DNA of 64,000 nt from Maea johnstoni. Its lineage: Eukaryota; Annelida; Polychaeta; Spionida; Magelonidae. The notes under the pieces were generated by a model. The model did no database searches. It worked only from the letters and a program-made list of their open reading frames with translations, and was not told where the DNA came from. The position numbers and the translations under genes are program-made. The stretch covers positions 12,117,571-12,181,570 of the forward strand of contig OZ012690.1 of assembly GCA_963942565.1 (NCBI GenBank), given 5' to 3'. Below are positions 21,187 through 32,439 of the stretch, piece after piece (the stretch's first letter is position 1; every line of letters begins with the position of its first letter).

Positions 21187-23690
21187 ACAAGTAGAAAATG
21201 AAATAGGTAATAAGGTTCTTTATTATTATGTAATTGAATGTCATTCCACCTTGCGCAGATATTGTCATTGATGAAGCAAAAAAATAGGACAGATGAGACT
21301 GAAATTGACCGCAGTCTTACTTATAAGGCCCATTGCACTTGATGACCTCTGACCTTTGACCCAAATCCTGGAGATGGTATTCCTGCAACTCTACATGTAA
21401 TACTTCTCGATAAAAAGTGTTTCTTCCTCTGACATTTTTGGTACATAGCATGCTTAGCATTTATCAAACTATTCAATCTAACAAGGACGTCTACCACATT
21501 GTACTATGTAACACAGCAAAGAACATCTAATGAAGAACACCTAAATGAGCGCTTCTATGAAGCTCCATATTTGTTTGTTTCTGACCTGAAAACAGACATT
21601 CTTCATCTGCTTTTACACTAAATGTAAATTTGTTTCTTTGATATTTCTTAAGCGCAAGTTTTAAGACCAAAATAATGGTTATGCTTACTATTCTTATCCT
21701 GGAACAAGAAAAAATAACCTGTTTTCGATGGTTTTGGCCTCACCAATTTTCACCTTGACCTCAAAATGACCCCAATTTGACCTTCAACTTGTGTTCAAGG
21801 TCAAATTGTTTTTGGAAATACTGATGCATACAAAAGCCTGTCTCTATACAATTCCAACTAGGGGTCATTTGTTGCAGTCTGTTGTAAATGTCATATTTTA
21901 GAGCAGATTTTGTTACCCCCACCCCACAATTCGTATTTACTACAGATTTCTAATGTTTTTACATACACATAACTTCGGGCCTCTGTACAAACTTAACGTG
22001 CAAGCAATAAGGCTGCCAACAAGTAGAAAATGAAATGGGGAATAAGGTTCTTTAATATTATGGAATTGAATGTCACTCCACCTTGTGCAAACATCGTCAT
22101 TGATGAAGCAAAGAAATAGGAGGACAGATGAGACTGAAATTGACAGCAGTCTTACTTATAAGGCCCATTGCACTTGATGACCTTTGACCTTTGACCCAAA
22201 TCCTGGAGATGGTATTCCTGCAACTCTACATGTAATACTTCTGGATAAAAAGTGTTTCTGCCTCTGACAATTTTGGTACATAGCATGCTTAGCATTTATC
22301 AAACTACTCAATTTAACAATGACGTCTACCACAGTGGACTATCTGACACAGCAAAGAACATCTAATGAAAAACACCTAAATGAGCGCTTCCATGAAGCTC
22401 CATATTTGTTTGTTTCTGAACCGAAAACAGACATTCTTTATCTGCTTTTACACTAAATGTAAATTTATTTCTTTGATATTCCTTAAGCGCAAGTTTTAAG
22501 ACCAAAATAATGGTTGTGCTTACTATTCTTATCCTGGAACAAGAAAAAATAACCTGTTTTCGATGGTTTTGGCCTCACCAATTTTCACCTTGACCTCAAA
22601 ATGACCCCAATTTGACCTTCAACTTGAGTTCAAGGTCAAATTATTTTTGAAATACTGATGCATACAAAAGCCTGTCTCCATACAATTCCAACTAGGGGTC
22701 ATTTGTTGCAGTCTGTTGTATATGTCATATTTTAGAGCAAATTTTGTTACCCCCACCCCACAATTCGTATTTACTACAGATTTCTAATGTTTTTATATAC
22801 ACATAACTTCAGGCCTCTGTACAAACTTAACGTGCAAGCGATAAGGCTGCCAACAAGTAGAAAATGAACTGGGGTATAAGGTTCTTTAATATTATGCAAT
22901 TGAATGTCACTCCACCTTGTGCAAATATTGTCATTGATGAAGCAAAGAAATAGGAGGACAGATGAGACTGAAATTGACCGCAAAGTCTTACTTATAAGGC
23001 CCATTGCACTTGATGACCTTTGACCTTTGACCCACATCCTAGAGATGGTATTCCTGCAACTCTACATGTAATACTTCTGGATAAAAAGTGTTTCTGACTC
23101 TGACAATTTTGGTACATAGCATGCTTAGCATTTATCAAACTATTCAATTTAACAATGACGTCTACCACAGTGGACTATGTGACACAGCAAAGAACATCTT
23201 ATGGCGAACACCTAAATGAGCGCTTCCATGAAGCTCCATATTTGTTTGTTTCTGACCTGAGAACACACATTCTTCATCTTTTTTTACACTAAATCTAAAT
23301 TTGTTCCTTTGATATTCCTTATGCGCAAGTTTTAAGACCAAAATAATGGTTGGGCTTACTATTTTTATCCTGGAACGAGAAAAAATAACCTTTTTTCAAT
23401 GGTTTTGGCCTCACCAATTTTCACCTTGACCTCAAAATGCCTCTGATTTGACCTTGAACTTGAGTTCAAGGTCAAATCTTGAATTTTGCTTGATTTCATT
23501 CAAAAGCCTGATTTTTGGCAAATGTAACAAGGGGTCATTTGTAACCGTCAGTTGTTCAGTTCAGATTTTATGGTGGATTTTGTTACCCCTACCCCATTAA
23601 TATCCTATATTTTGGAAATCTGCAATTTTTGATACACACAACTTCAGGCCTCTGTACAAACTTAACGTGCAAGAGATAAGGCTGCCAACA
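21187..23690 (-). repeat. Right-arm tandem array, units of about 835 bp
   Basis: Markers at about 21187, 22020, 22855 and 23690 (spacing 832-835) are in inverted orientation to the left arm. Neighbouring right-arm units look more alike to each other than to the left-arm units in places. Confidence 0.9.
23014..23033 (-). promoter_or_regulatory. Triple DR1 nuclear-receptor-like site (right arm)
   Basis: TGACCT-t-TGACCT-t-TGACCC, the inverted counterpart of 16906-16925. Another copy is at 22178-22197, with a one-base variant at about 21343-21362. Confidence 0.4.
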
Positions 23691-23888
23691 AGTAGAAAAT
23701 TGAATGGGGGATGCTGCTCTTTCATTTGGTACCAAGAAACCTTCCTCCCCCTCTCGGCACGTTTTTCCAAAAAAATTTGGGCTTGGCTCATGGACTATAA
23801 ATGATTTAAATTGATTCAATAATCCTGCCCCCACTGCGTTAAAATGGTTTACTCACGGCAGACCTGCATGAGGTTAATTTTACCACCA

Positions 23889-24225
23889 CAGGGCTCGAAA
23901 TTGGTGCTTGCCCCATTGCCCCAGGCAAGTAGAATTTTTAAATTATAGCTGTGGGGCAAGTGAAAATTGCATCTTGCTTGCCCCACTGGGAAAGTATGTT
24001 TTGTATATTTCAGGTTTACTTTTGCAAGTTTCGTGGTCTGCCATCCAAGCTTGTCCTAGAAAATATGCTTTCACATACCATAACCATGTTCTACTTGGTT
24101 GTAAATGAAATATTATAGAATTATTATATACAATTTTTCAAGGGCAAGTGAAAGTTGGAGTAGGGTAAATCAAATCTCACTTGCCCTACGGGGCAAGTCG
24201 CTGCAAAAGTTAACGTCGTGCCCTG
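23889..24225. mobile_element. hAT-like MITE family I, copy 1
   Basis: Ends CAGGGCTCGAAATT and AACGTCGTGCCCTG. GGGCAAGT/ACTTGCCC motifs sit near both ends in inverted orientation. No clean target duplication seen. The open frame at 23908-24108 is incidental. Confidence 0.8.
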
Positions 24226-24654
24226 CACCAGTCTACCATGGGTACCGTAAGCCCCGAGTGCACAGTAGTGTGCGGTAAGTATGTGATAAGTTACATGGCA
24301 TTCCCTCCATTTGTGTTATAAGTATAGGGTTGTTACAATATGGTAGTCTCTTGGTGATGGGCCAATTATCAGATACACTTTCCCACAGAACAACACAGCT
24401 TCAGCCACATGTGTAACACAAAACATTCCTACATTATTCATAGGGAATATCAATTTCTATCAATTTCCCAATTTCTACTTCAAGAGCTGATATATGCAAC
24501 TAAGCTGACAATTATCATTCTGATAATTAATTGGTATGTTATTCATACATGTATGAAACAGAATCCTACACAAAACAATCATTACACATCAAATTATCAC
24601 CTAATAATGGGTGTAGTGGCAAGTAGGAAAATGATTTTTCTTTATTTCTCATTT
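24226..24654. other. Unique AT-rich sequence
   Basis: No gene seen. The 131-codon frame at 24409-24804 runs into MITE A12 and is not credible. Confidence 0.45.
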
Positions 24655-24867
24655 TTAAACCTTATGCTGCTGGTGGCTATACTTTGGTCGATACAAAATG
24701 ATGCAAAATTCCTAATAATGATCGAAACCCTGGCAAATGGTACTCATCAGAGAGTACTCATCAAGAGCTTTCCAATGAATACCAACATGACAGGGTTTCC
24801 ATGATTTTCAAGAAAATTTGCATTCTTATGCTTTGGACGAAAGTAGCCTCAGCATTGGAAGGGTTAA
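24655..24867 (-). mobile_element. Family A TTAA MITE, copy 12
   Basis: Reverse orientation. Left end TTAAACCTTATGCTGCTGG (one extra A). Right end GCATTGGAAGGGTTAA. Confidence 0.9.
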
Positions 24868-25159
24868 AATCTATACCAATGCCAATACTGGATTAGGCAT
24901 GAAGCATGGGCATGGAATTTCATTATACATTTCATTTATCCAATTATTCGATGTGTCTGTATTTATATATTCCTTTATCTATTCACTTATCATTTTCATT
25001 TTCTAAGGGGTTAGGAGATTTCACATTTTTCCTCTAATCAAATGACCTTTTCAAACTTGCATTTTTATATTAGACAGCTATATTTAAAGGACACCAAAGC
25101 TATGTATGAAGTTCTATCATTCGGCATAAGTAAACCTTGCATGTTTAAAAACTACAAAA

Positions 25160-25373
25160 TTAACCCTTCCCATGCTAAGGCTACTTTCACCCAAAGCACA
25201 AAAACGCAAATATTTTCGAAAACCATCCCAACCCTGTCATGTTGGTATTTATTAGAAAGCTCTCGCTGAGTACTCTCAGAAGAGTACCCATTTGCCATGG
25301 TTTCGATGATTTTTCAGCATTTTTGCGTCAATTATGTATTGGCCAAATAAGCCACCAGCAGCATAAAGGTTAA
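25160..25373 (+). mobile_element. Family A TTAA MITE, copy 13
   Basis: TTAACCCTTCCCATGC ... GCATAAAGGTTAA. Mid-element landmarks complete. Confidence 0.91.
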
Positions 25374-25550
25374 GGTTCTTTTGGCCTAACTAAACACTTA
25401 CACAACACGTGATACTTTGGCCTAACTTAACAAACACTAAATGATACATGATCTTTTGGTCTAACTAAACACTATAGGATACATGTTACTTTGGCCTGAG
25501 TGACATGCATGATAAGATACATGTTATTGTGGCCTAGCTAAACTGAAGGG
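25374..25550. repeat. Minisatellite, unit of about 45-50 bp
   Basis: Four degenerate units of CTTTTGGCCTAACTAAACACT...GATACATG, at about 25378, 25420, 25452 and 25490. Confidence 0.7.
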
Positions 25551-25658
25551 TTATAATTCCTAACCTCATCCTGAACCCTCAATTAGCATAAGAACAATAG
25601 TTTCCCCTGAGGAACTCTGGGGTCTAAATCACAGGGTACCCAATGCCCTCAAGCTGGC

Positions 25659-26066
25659 TTAACACACTCACACTCAGAGTTCCCCAGGAAAGTATCGTCT
25701 GCTATTTTTACACCTTTGAAAATAACTTGGAAATAAAACAAATTCTCACAAAATATTTGAAGGAGAGTTGTTGGTAATATTCTGATAAACATTTCTCCTT
25801 CAAATATTTTTGATAAAAACGCTTTTGTGAGGAAAATATCAACAAAATAGTCAGGGCTGTTTTGGCCGCTCTGAGAAAATGTCTTCTGGAGCTATGATAC
25901 ATTTGACAAAAACATGGATATTTAGATTGGTTTTACAAAATATTTGATGGAGAGTTGTTGGAAATGTTATGCTTGCCATTTATCTTTCAAATATTTCTCC
26001 CAATTTCTCTTAGATTTCATCACAAATTTAGGCTGCCTTTGGGAGGTATAAGCCTTAATGGGTTAA
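25659..26066 (+). mobile_element. Family B TTAA MITE, fused double copy
   Basis: A first copy (TTAACACACTCACACTCAGAG ... TTTGGCCGCTCTGAG) ends near 25875 and runs straight into a second copy lacking its left end, which finishes CTTAATGGGTTAA. Core hairpin ATTTGAAGGAGA / TCTCCTTCAAAT is in the first. An unequal exchange between two copies could give this. Confidence 0.85.
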
Positions 26067-26360
26067 ATAAGCATATATTTGTAGTTGATGTTATATATAT
26101 ACAGGTATGACATTCCCAGTATAATTATATCTAGCTATCAGTGTAATTTGAAATAAAAGCATTTTCAAAAGATGGAGTGGATCATAATATATTTTTCATT
26201 TTTGCAATTGTAATTAAGAAATGTGATTTCCTCCATGCCTTCGGGTTCCTCTTTAAATCGTATGATACATTTGATGTATTTGAAAAAAAATTAAGGAATG
26301 ATACATAAATCATAAGACATATGCATGAGATTTGTTAAGGTTGATTTATGATGAACACAT

Positions 26361-26666
26361 CATAGTCTTAGCCAGTAAGGCGTCTGGGCGTCATTTGGAC
26401 ACTTAAACTCTCTTAAATCACAACTCGAGACACCCAAATATTTTTGTGAATAATTTCGTAAAATGTCATTAAAAAAATGTAATCGATTTTTTTTCATCCG
26501 AATATAAATCTCATGACTTTGTATAAGGACATTATGCTTTACTTAAGTAAGTAAATAAATGTTTGTGGTTGTAATTTTGGTATATTGTAGTCTCCCTTGG
26601 AAAATAACGACAATTTTACAATTGGCAATTTTGGGCCGCACGTTTCTAAATCCTTGCTAGACCCTA
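26361..26666 (+). mobile_element. hAT-like MITE family F, copy 2
   Basis: A perfect 8-bp target duplication GAACACAT is at 26353-26360 and 26667-26674. Ends CATAGTCTTAGCC and GCTAGACCCTA. Confidence 0.92.
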
Positions 26667-27017
26667 GAACACATCACACACTACATCAACATTTTACCAT
26701 GATAACTCACTAGAACACTAGATGTCAGAACCAGTACTCAGTATGATACTGAACATCAATATCAAATGAGTAAATATACTGCATTGTTTATGATCTGTAA
26801 TACTGGTACAGCTTAACAATATAAACTTAAATTAACTGCTACCTGGATGTCTCCATATGAAAGCAGTTGGCTATTTAGTCACAATCTTTTAAAGCTAACT
26901 GTGTTATGTCTAACACAATTAGATCCCAAGGATGCAGGCAGCATCCTTACAAATATTGTTAAGATATCATATCGCTAAGGAAATCTCGATATTGAGTAGA
27001 TGACGGGTCCCTGTCAT
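26667..27017. other. Unique AT-rich sequence
   Basis: No gene or further repeat recognised after the target duplication. Confidence 0.45.
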
Positions 27018-27231
27018 TTAACCCTTATCCTGCTGCTGGCTAATTTGGCCAATACAAAATTATGCGAAAAACCTATAACATGACTGAAACCCTGGCAAAT
27101 AGGTACTCATTTGAGAGGACTTAGCGAGAGCTTCCCAATGAATACCAACATGACAGGGTTTGGATGGTTTTTCAAAAATCTTTACGTGCTTGTGCTTTGC
27201 ACGAAAGTAGCATAAGCATCAGAAGGGTTAA
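27018..27231 (-). mobile_element. Family A TTAA MITE, copy 14
   Basis: TTAACCCTTATCCTGCTGC ... AGCATCAGAAGGGTTAA, reverse orientation. Confidence 0.91.
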
Positions 27232-27680
27232 GAAATGAATCTCCATACTTAGATCTTATATCCACACCTGAAATTCATAACATGTCATGACAAAATAAAA
27301 TATATTACCAAAATTAGATTTTCTCACCTGAGAGTCTCCATTTATAGCTTATGACTTATGTCCTATTTCATTTAATCCTCTTCTGGCTGGTCATTTGCTA
27401 ACATGGTCACTGTACAGGTGTCCACTAACGACTGTGGTCAGCGGCCAGGTGTCACATATACACACCTTGCAATGACCAGTTGACCACTGGCCAATAGCAG
27501 GCCGCCGCCCTCTGGCCCATTCTACCGGCATACTGGACATACTGACCACATCAATTATCTAACAGTAGTGAGTGAATCTAGATGACTGATAGGACTCAAT
27601 TAGCAAAACCTATGTCCCCCAAGGGAAATTTCTAGACAGCATAATTGATATAGTAGGCATTAAAAACATAGAAGATATTG
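27232..27680. other. Unique sequence, locally GC-rich
   Basis: 27400-27540 is GC-richer with repeated GACCACTGG/GGTCA words. No exon could be supported. Confidence 0.4.
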
Positions 27681-27893
27681 AAACCCTTATGCTGCTAATG
27701 GCTAATTTTGCTATTACAAAAGAAATGCAAAAAAGCTAAATAATGACCGAAACCCTGGCAAATGGGTACCCATCTGAGAGTGCTCAGTGAGAGCTTTCTA
27801 ATGAATACCAACATGACAGGGTTTCGTTGGTTATCAAAAATCTTTGCTTCCTTGTGATTTGGACGAAAGTAGCCTTAGCATTGTAAGGGGTAA
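27681..27893 (-). mobile_element. Family A TTAA MITE, copy 15
   Basis: Left end AAACCCTTATGCTGC. Right end TTGTAAGGGGTAA. Both TTAA sites are worn. Confidence 0.88.
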
Positions 27894-28210
27894 TAAAGAA
27901 CTCACTAACATTTGGTGTTCACTATTTTCCCTCCAGTAAGAGAGATCCTTGCAGAACTAAATGTCCAATTCCACTGAGTTTACTTGATGAAAAACCTATA
28001 GAGCTTTTGGCTGAGGTTATGCTGTTTTTTACCGCTTTACCAGTGGTAGAATCACCAATGTTTAGATTTCCATGGTTTGACCGTTTGACCACTGGTCAGT
28101 TTCAGACTCGAGATGAAAGCTTTGCCACTAGCTCAATGACCATGGGTCAGCCCTGGATCTACCATTGTACATGGGTAGTATGTGGTAAGCTCAGTATGAT
28201 GTGGTCAACC
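27894..28210. other. Unique sequence
   Basis: The open frame 28007-28261 enters MITE A16 and shows no domain. It repeats the GACCACTGGTCA word seen at 27.4 kb. Confidence 0.4.
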
Positions 28211-28423
28211 TTAACCCTTCCAATGCTGAGGCTACTTTCGTCCAAATCACAAGAATGCTAAGATTCCTGAAAATCATCCAAACCCTGTCAAATGGGTACT
28301 CATCTGAGAGTACTCGGCGAGAGCTTTCCAATGAGTACCAACATGACTAGGTTCCGTTGATTTTCATTATTATTTGCTTTTTTGTGCATTTGAAGAAAAT
28401 AACCTCAGCAGCAAAAGGGTTAA
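28211..28423. mobile_element. Family A TTAA MITE, copy 16 (left-left hybrid)
   Basis: The left part is forward (TTAACCCTTCCAATGCTGAG ... ACCCTGTCA). From about 28289 the text is in reverse orientation (AATGGGTACTCATCTGAGAG ... CCTCAGCAGCAAAAGGGTTAA). Both arms are therefore versions of the same arm and the centre is inverted. Confidence 0.85.
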
Positions 28424-28731
28424 CAAATGAAGCTGGGAATACCGAGGAATTAGTATTTACCTAGCAAATTACCAGGAAGACCTAGGAAGTCTCAGCTACT
28501 TAAGGCATTTCTATTGATGAGTTTCATTACAAAATCTACGCTGACAGATAAGAGAGATTCTCAACACTAATTCGCCATGAGATATGACCATTAGCAATGC
28601 CCCTTAGTAAGGTATGTATAATAACAGCTTGCTCAGAATGATATGTGGACAGTGACTAATAAGTAACAGGGTTAACCATCTATCATTTCAGACACCTTCT
28701 CTTCATATATGTCTGGAGTGCATTTCTGACT
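28424..28731. other. Unique AT-rich sequence
   Basis: No gene or repeat recognised. Confidence 0.45.
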
Positions 28732-28970
28732 AAGGCCTAAAAAAAGAAATTGTTTGTTTCCTGTAACGGTCCGAAAAAAAATAGGGTAGGTAGGTCGGTA
28801 AAAAAATATATTTTTTGCATTATTTTTTTTGTCAAAAATGTGTGTTTTATGCATGTTTTTTAGTTGATTGGGAGTTTGGAGGGCGAAAAAAACTTAAGGG
28901 TAGGGATTTTTTTGAATAAAAACTTGTTAGGGTAGGGTTACAGGAAACAAACAACTTTTTTTAGGCCTAA
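28732..28970 (-). mobile_element. Family D MITE, copy 2
   Basis: Reverse orientation: AAGGCCTAAAAAAAG, TTTCCTGTAACGGTCCG, GGGTAGGTAGGTCGG ... GGGTTACAGGAAACAAACAA, TTTTTTTAGGCCTAA. Confidence 0.9.
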
Positions 28971-29010
28971 TGCATACATAACCAGTAGCAAAGGCACATT
29001 TGCCAGTACC

Positions 29011-29759
29011 TAGGGATGCCATCGATAGTCGACAAATCGATATTTTCACTTTGTCAATTAAATCAAATCGAATGGTTGGGTATCGAATCTGAATAATCAA
29101 TATTCTGTACCCCAATAATGGCTTATGATTATTGACAAAAAATACACTTTTCCCAGACATTTTCCTGTTAAACTAATGCAAAGTGAAGCTCTGACTAAAT
29201 ATTAAAGTATTTTCTCTAAGGCTTTTGGAAGAGAAATTGGAAGGAATGTTGTGCTTTACTCGTCATATATGGCCAAGACACAGGGTATCCAACCAAAATA
29301 AAGGGATATCAATGACATCCCTATAAATAATAGTGCCCTACAGGGTCTTAGCCAGGATTTTCATAACAGAGTGTCCAAAATTGGGTTTCAAGAAGACAGG
29401 GTGTCCAAACCCCCTCACCGAAAAAAAAATAAGTCATCATACTGACCATACACATTGACAAATCAAGTAATTATATGCTTTATTTCTTCAACAAATGTCT
29501 TAGTTATCATTTAAGGATAAAACTTTTTGAAATATCTACTTGTTATTAATGTTTTCAAAAAATTCTAACCAAAAGATAGGGTGTCTTTTCCCCCCAAAAT
29601 AGGTATTTTTCGGGGACCAGGGTGCCAAAAAGACACCCTGACACCCTGCTGGCTAAGACCCTGGTGCCCTAGGAGCATGTTACGGCGTATCGAATCGAAT
29701 CGAATCAAAATTATATCAATTAATCGAATAAATAAAATTTCATATCAATGACATCACTA
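29011..29759 (+). mobile_element. hAT-like MITE family E, copy 2, carrying a nested MITE
   Basis: Ends TAGGGATGCCATCGATAG and TCAATGACATCACTA. Flanking 8 bp CCAGTACC (29003-29010) and CCAGTAGC (29760-29767) differ at one base. Without the nested family F insertion the element is about 418 bp. ATCGAATCGAAT runs occur near both ends. Confidence 0.9.
29341..29663 (-). mobile_element. hAT-like MITE family F, copy 3 (nested in E)
   Basis: A perfect target duplication GTGCCCTA is at 29333-29340 and 29664-29671. Ends CAGGGTCTTAGCCAG and CTGGCTAAGACCCTG are exact inverted repeats over 15 bp, the best-kept termini of the family here. Confidence 0.95.
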
Positions 29760-29909
29760 CCAGTAGCTAATGGTGAGGGAAGCTGGAGAACCTTGAAAAA
29801 ACACCCAAGTCACTGCAGGCAAATTACTCCATCACATGGGGTTTAAGTTGCCAGAATTCAGCAGAATTCAGACCCTTGATCATAATTGTAGCAAAGAGAC
29901 AAATTACAT

Positions 29910-30120
29910 TTACCCTTATGCTGCTGATGGCTAATTTTGCCGATACAAAATGATGCAAAAGCCTGAAAAATGACTGAAACCTTGGCAAATGGGTACTCAT
30001 CTGAGAGTACTCAGCAAGAGCTTTCCAATGAATACCAACATGACAGGATTTAGATGGTTTTCAAAAATCTTTTCGTCCTTGTGCTTTGGATGAAAGTAGC
30101 CTCAGCATAGGAAGGGTTAA
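29910..30120 (-). mobile_element. Family A TTAA MITE, copy 17
   Basis: Left end TTTACCCTTATGCTGCTG. Right end GCATAGGAAGGGTTAA. Confidence 0.91.
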
Positions 30121-30416
30121 GGAGTAATGCACTTTTGCAAATCTGTGATATATGTACTAAGCTTGGCTGATGCTATGTAATGTGCTCTCACATTAGAGTG
30201 GGTATGAATAGATTACTATGTAATATGAAGCATCACCAACAGCGGCTTATGAGAGATTGTATAAGATGTCATACTTGGTCCTTGAGACTACTGTTAAATA
30301 GTAATCAGTGCTATCTCCTGGCATGAATGGGTTAATTGCCCAAAGTTTGAAATCTATATCAGGAAAACCACCCCCTGGCACACAATGCTCCCTAAGGCTG
30401 CATTCCCATTATACCC

Positions 30417-30627
30417 TAACCCTTACAATGCTGAGGCTACTTTTGTCCAACACACTAAAACGCAAGATTTTTGAAAATCATCCAAACCCTGTCATGTTGG
30501 TACTCATATGATAGCCCTCGCTAAGTACTCTCATATGAGTACCCATTTGCCAGGATTTCAGTGATTTTTCAGGTTTTTTTCATAATTTTGTATTGGCAAA
30601 ATTAGCCACCAGCAGCATAAGGGTTAA
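30417..30627 (+). mobile_element. Family A TTAA MITE, copy 18
   Basis: Left end CTAACCCTTACAATGCTGAG (one change in TTAA). Right end intact. Confidence 0.91.
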
Positions 30628-30679
30628 CCAATATATACTTACAACAGCCAAAAGCAGACCAGGGTGAAACATAGGTTCC

Positions 30680-30880
30680 AAAACATTACTTGCCAAACAG
30701 GGCAAGCTGCCCCTAGAATTTACTTACCCCGCCAGCACTTCCACTTGCCCTGTCAATCTGTTAAACAAATGTGAGTTACATTGCGAGGACTCTGCCCAAC
30801 AGATTACTTGCTGAGCAGGGCAAGTTAAGGTCTTGTTCAGTTTGCGGAAAATGCCCTTTTTTGCCGAATTCACTTGCAAC
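30680..30880. mobile_element. Degraded family I-like fragment
   Basis: Repeated ACTTGCC / GGGCAAG words in both orientations as in the family I MITE, but no clear ends. Confidence 0.4.
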
Positions 30881-30954
30881 TTGAGTTTAACATGTGACCT
30901 AGTGCTGACCTAACCTTGTGCCTAACTTATTACCAGACTCACGTGAATGGATCC

Positions 30955-31115
30955 GTCAAGTCTCCTGTTTTTAACAGGAGTCTCCTGTTTTTTGGACTTC
31001 ATTTTACCTGCCTCCTGTTTTGTTCCTGTTTTTTTCTTGTCTCCTGTTTTTCTCCTGTTTCTCTAGAAAACCAGTCTAAAGCGACTATAATCTCCTGTTT
31101 TTCCTCAAGTTCAGC
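30955..31115. repeat. Cluster of CTCCTGTTTT repeats
   Basis: At least seven copies of TCTCCTGTTTT or a close variant in 160 bp, one pair forming a hairpin (AAGTCTCCTGTTTTT / AACAGGAGTCT). A further copy lies at about 31422. Confidence 0.7.
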
Positions 31116-32021
31116 CCAGATCTACTTAAACTCCTACAGCTTAGCATGCAACTCAGCTCTTCTAGCCTGCCTAAACAATACTAACCTAATTGAACCCAGC
31201 TTGCCCAAAAGTTGCAATTAGCCTAGATAACCATTCCTATTTTTAGCAGTAGATATGTTTTAATTGATATTAAGCTGAATTTTAAGAAGTAGAAAGAGAG
31301 TTGAGAGTATTGGCACTACATTAGGTAGGAGCCACCTGGTGGGACGTTGGTAAATTATATATACAGGTGCGGCACCTGGTGGAAAGTTGGTAAACTAACG
31401 TATATGGTAGCGGCAGTAGAAAATCTCCTGTGTTTTTTTTGTCTGGGGTTGACAGGTATGCATCCACAAATCAAGAATTTCCCTGTTCAGCCAGTAGGTG
31501 GGCATAACAGAAGCTTCAGTATGACAATACAGCTGTGGTAAAGTGGTCTGCCTTTATCTGGATAGCAGGACCTCCGACTGGTTGAACCACAACAATGAAT
31601 GCCTCATTGCTTCTGGTTTATCAGCCCATATAGTACATAGCATGTATATCACACATACACATACATTGTATTTATCCTTTAAGTCATCCTCTTCTGAATC
31701 AGTGTGCATATCTTTAAAATTCCAATCATACAGCAGTGATTTCCGGAGATAGCAAAATATCTTTAGTTACAATATTTCAACTTTTCATGATATTGCCAGT
31801 ATTATAAATAATACTGCAAAAAGGCAGCTGTTTCAGAAAACAAGGGAACCCTAACGAAACAATATGGAGGAACCAACATATTCATTGCTATATCAAAAAT
31901 GTGATGATAACCAAATTTTCAAAATTCCAACAATATATAGGAATGCAACTATCACAGGTTTCACTGATTTTCGAAATTCCTACCATAGGAGTGCAGCTAG
32001 CACATTGCCGCTGTTTCACTG
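31116..32021. other. Unique sequence with one short tandem duplication
   Basis: 31326-31400 holds two copies, about 41 bp apart, of G(C/G)CACCTGGTGG.A.GTTGGTAAA. Open frames at 30916-31221, 31347-31541 and 31543-31752 have no recognisable domain. Confidence 0.45.
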
Positions 32022-32257
32022 TAAGGCCTAAAAAAAGTTGTTAGTTTCCTGTAATCCTACCCTAACAAGTTTTTATTCAAAAAAATCCCTACCCTAAAGT
32101 TTTTTTCGCCCTCCCAACTCCCAATTAATGAAAAACATGCATAAAACACACTTTTGACCAAAAAAATAATGATTCTTTCTTTTTTTACAGACCTACCTAC
32201 CCTTTTTTATTTTTCGGATCGTTACAGGAAACAAAAAAAATCTTTTTTTAGGCCTAA
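32022..32257 (+). mobile_element. Family D MITE, copy 3
   Basis: TAAGGCCTAAAAAAAGTTG ... GTTACAGGAAAC ... TTTTTTTAGGCCTAA. Confidence 0.9.
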
Positions 32258-32439
32258 TACCTGTAAAACCTGCACTACCTGTATCTTCCTCTGCCACCAG
32301 AAGGCTGATGCTTATGATTTACCTCCACCTGTGGAATGTTAATTGGAAATGATGTATCTCAAAGCAAGGGACAGCATGACGTCTAGGTTATAAACCAGAA
32401 AATCTTGTAACCATTTATGGTGCAATTGTATCAGTTCCT

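Larger units (their letters stand above)
16126..23802. mobile_element. Giant 7.7-kb inverted repeat (foldback-type element)
   Basis: A left arm (about 16126-19110) and an inverted right arm (about 20608-23802) flank a 1.5-kb centre. The marker ACTTGTTGGCAGCC in the left arm (16246, 17081, 17918, 18751) mirrors its reverse complement in the right arm (about 21187, 22020, 22855, 23690). Every pair sums to about 39,940, giving one symmetry point near 19,970. The outermost unit carries different flanking text (ATAGTCCATGAGCC, GGTTTCTTGGTACCAAATG) on both sides. No transposase frame and no target duplication were found, so the class is open. It resembles foldback elements in design. Confidence 0.88.

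Noticed and set aside
16902-23037. 87-codon frames at 16902-17165 (+) and 22774-23037 (-) with similar proteins
   Set aside because: Mirror copies of one unit of the giant inverted repeat. Other units break the frame, so no sign of coding selection.
24409-24804. 131-codon plus-strand frame
   Set aside because: Its second half is a reverse family A MITE, and no domain or splice context is visible.
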